From an uncultured Chloroflexota bacterium (lineage in GTDB: Bacteria > Chloroflexota > Anaerolineae > Aggregatilineales > Phototrophicaceae), in assembly GCA_937974245.1 (NCBI GenBank), contig CALJKV010000083.1, positions 1 to 22,879 on the forward strand: a stretch of 22,879 nt of DNA, read 5' to 3'. The stretch's first letter is position 1, and every line of letters starts with the position of its first letter. Under the pieces are notes generated by a model. It was not told the origin of the DNA, ran no database searches, and was given only the letters and a program-made list of their open reading frames with translations. Positions 22,868-22,879 of the stretch are shown in pieces. The position numbers and the translations under genes are program-made.

Positions 22868-22879
22868 CTAAACGGCGCA

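Overview
The window is GC-rich bacterial DNA with a gene set and a load of short intergenic palindromes that remind me of Chloroflexota (Anaerolineae-like genomes). That placement is inferred from gene content only; no rRNA, tRNA or other marker gene is present to prove it.

Left part (1-10210), ordinary chromosome. It holds a LonB-type AAA+ protease, a small zinc-ribbon membrane protein, an NAD-dependent epimerase followed by a bidirectional terminator, and a GyrI-like ligand-binding protein behind a MerR-type promoter with a 19-bp spacer. A minus-strand NarL/NarX-type two-component system follows, with a small zinc-ribbon gene trailing it. Next to it are a secreted heme-binding (ethylbenzene-dehydrogenase-like) protein and a GT4 glycosyltransferase. 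The histidine kinase and response regulator overlap by 4 bp and are surely co-transcribed; their placement next to the redox-type secreted protein suggests, but does not prove, that they regulate it.

Right part (10211-22879), accessory region. A complete phage terminase large subunit and a complete HK97-type portal protein, both on the minus strand, lie 5.4 kb apart in reverse of the usual phage order. Catalase-peroxidase KatG, two lipoprotein or membrane genes and a zinc-ribbon gene lie between them; no capsid, protease, tail, integrase or small terminase gene is visible. Further right are a cysteine-rich secreted protein, a TolB-like lipoprotein and the HNH end of an MrcB_N-HNH (McrBC-related) endonuclease whose frame is cut by a stop near the window edge.

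The most unusual feature is a family of short GC-rich hairpins ending in CTAC (GTAG on the other strand). They resemble REP elements and were noticed only between 12.5 and 19.9 kb. Their arms differ in sequence but keep pairing, one is read in frame inside the portal gene, and another has apparently seeded a tandem array (13218-13976) that multiplies the last ~30 codons of a lipoprotein gene in alternating 133- and 114-bp units. Other repeats include an octamer minisatellite beside the terminase start, a 58-bp dispersed repeat and a MITE-like element at 4.5 kb.
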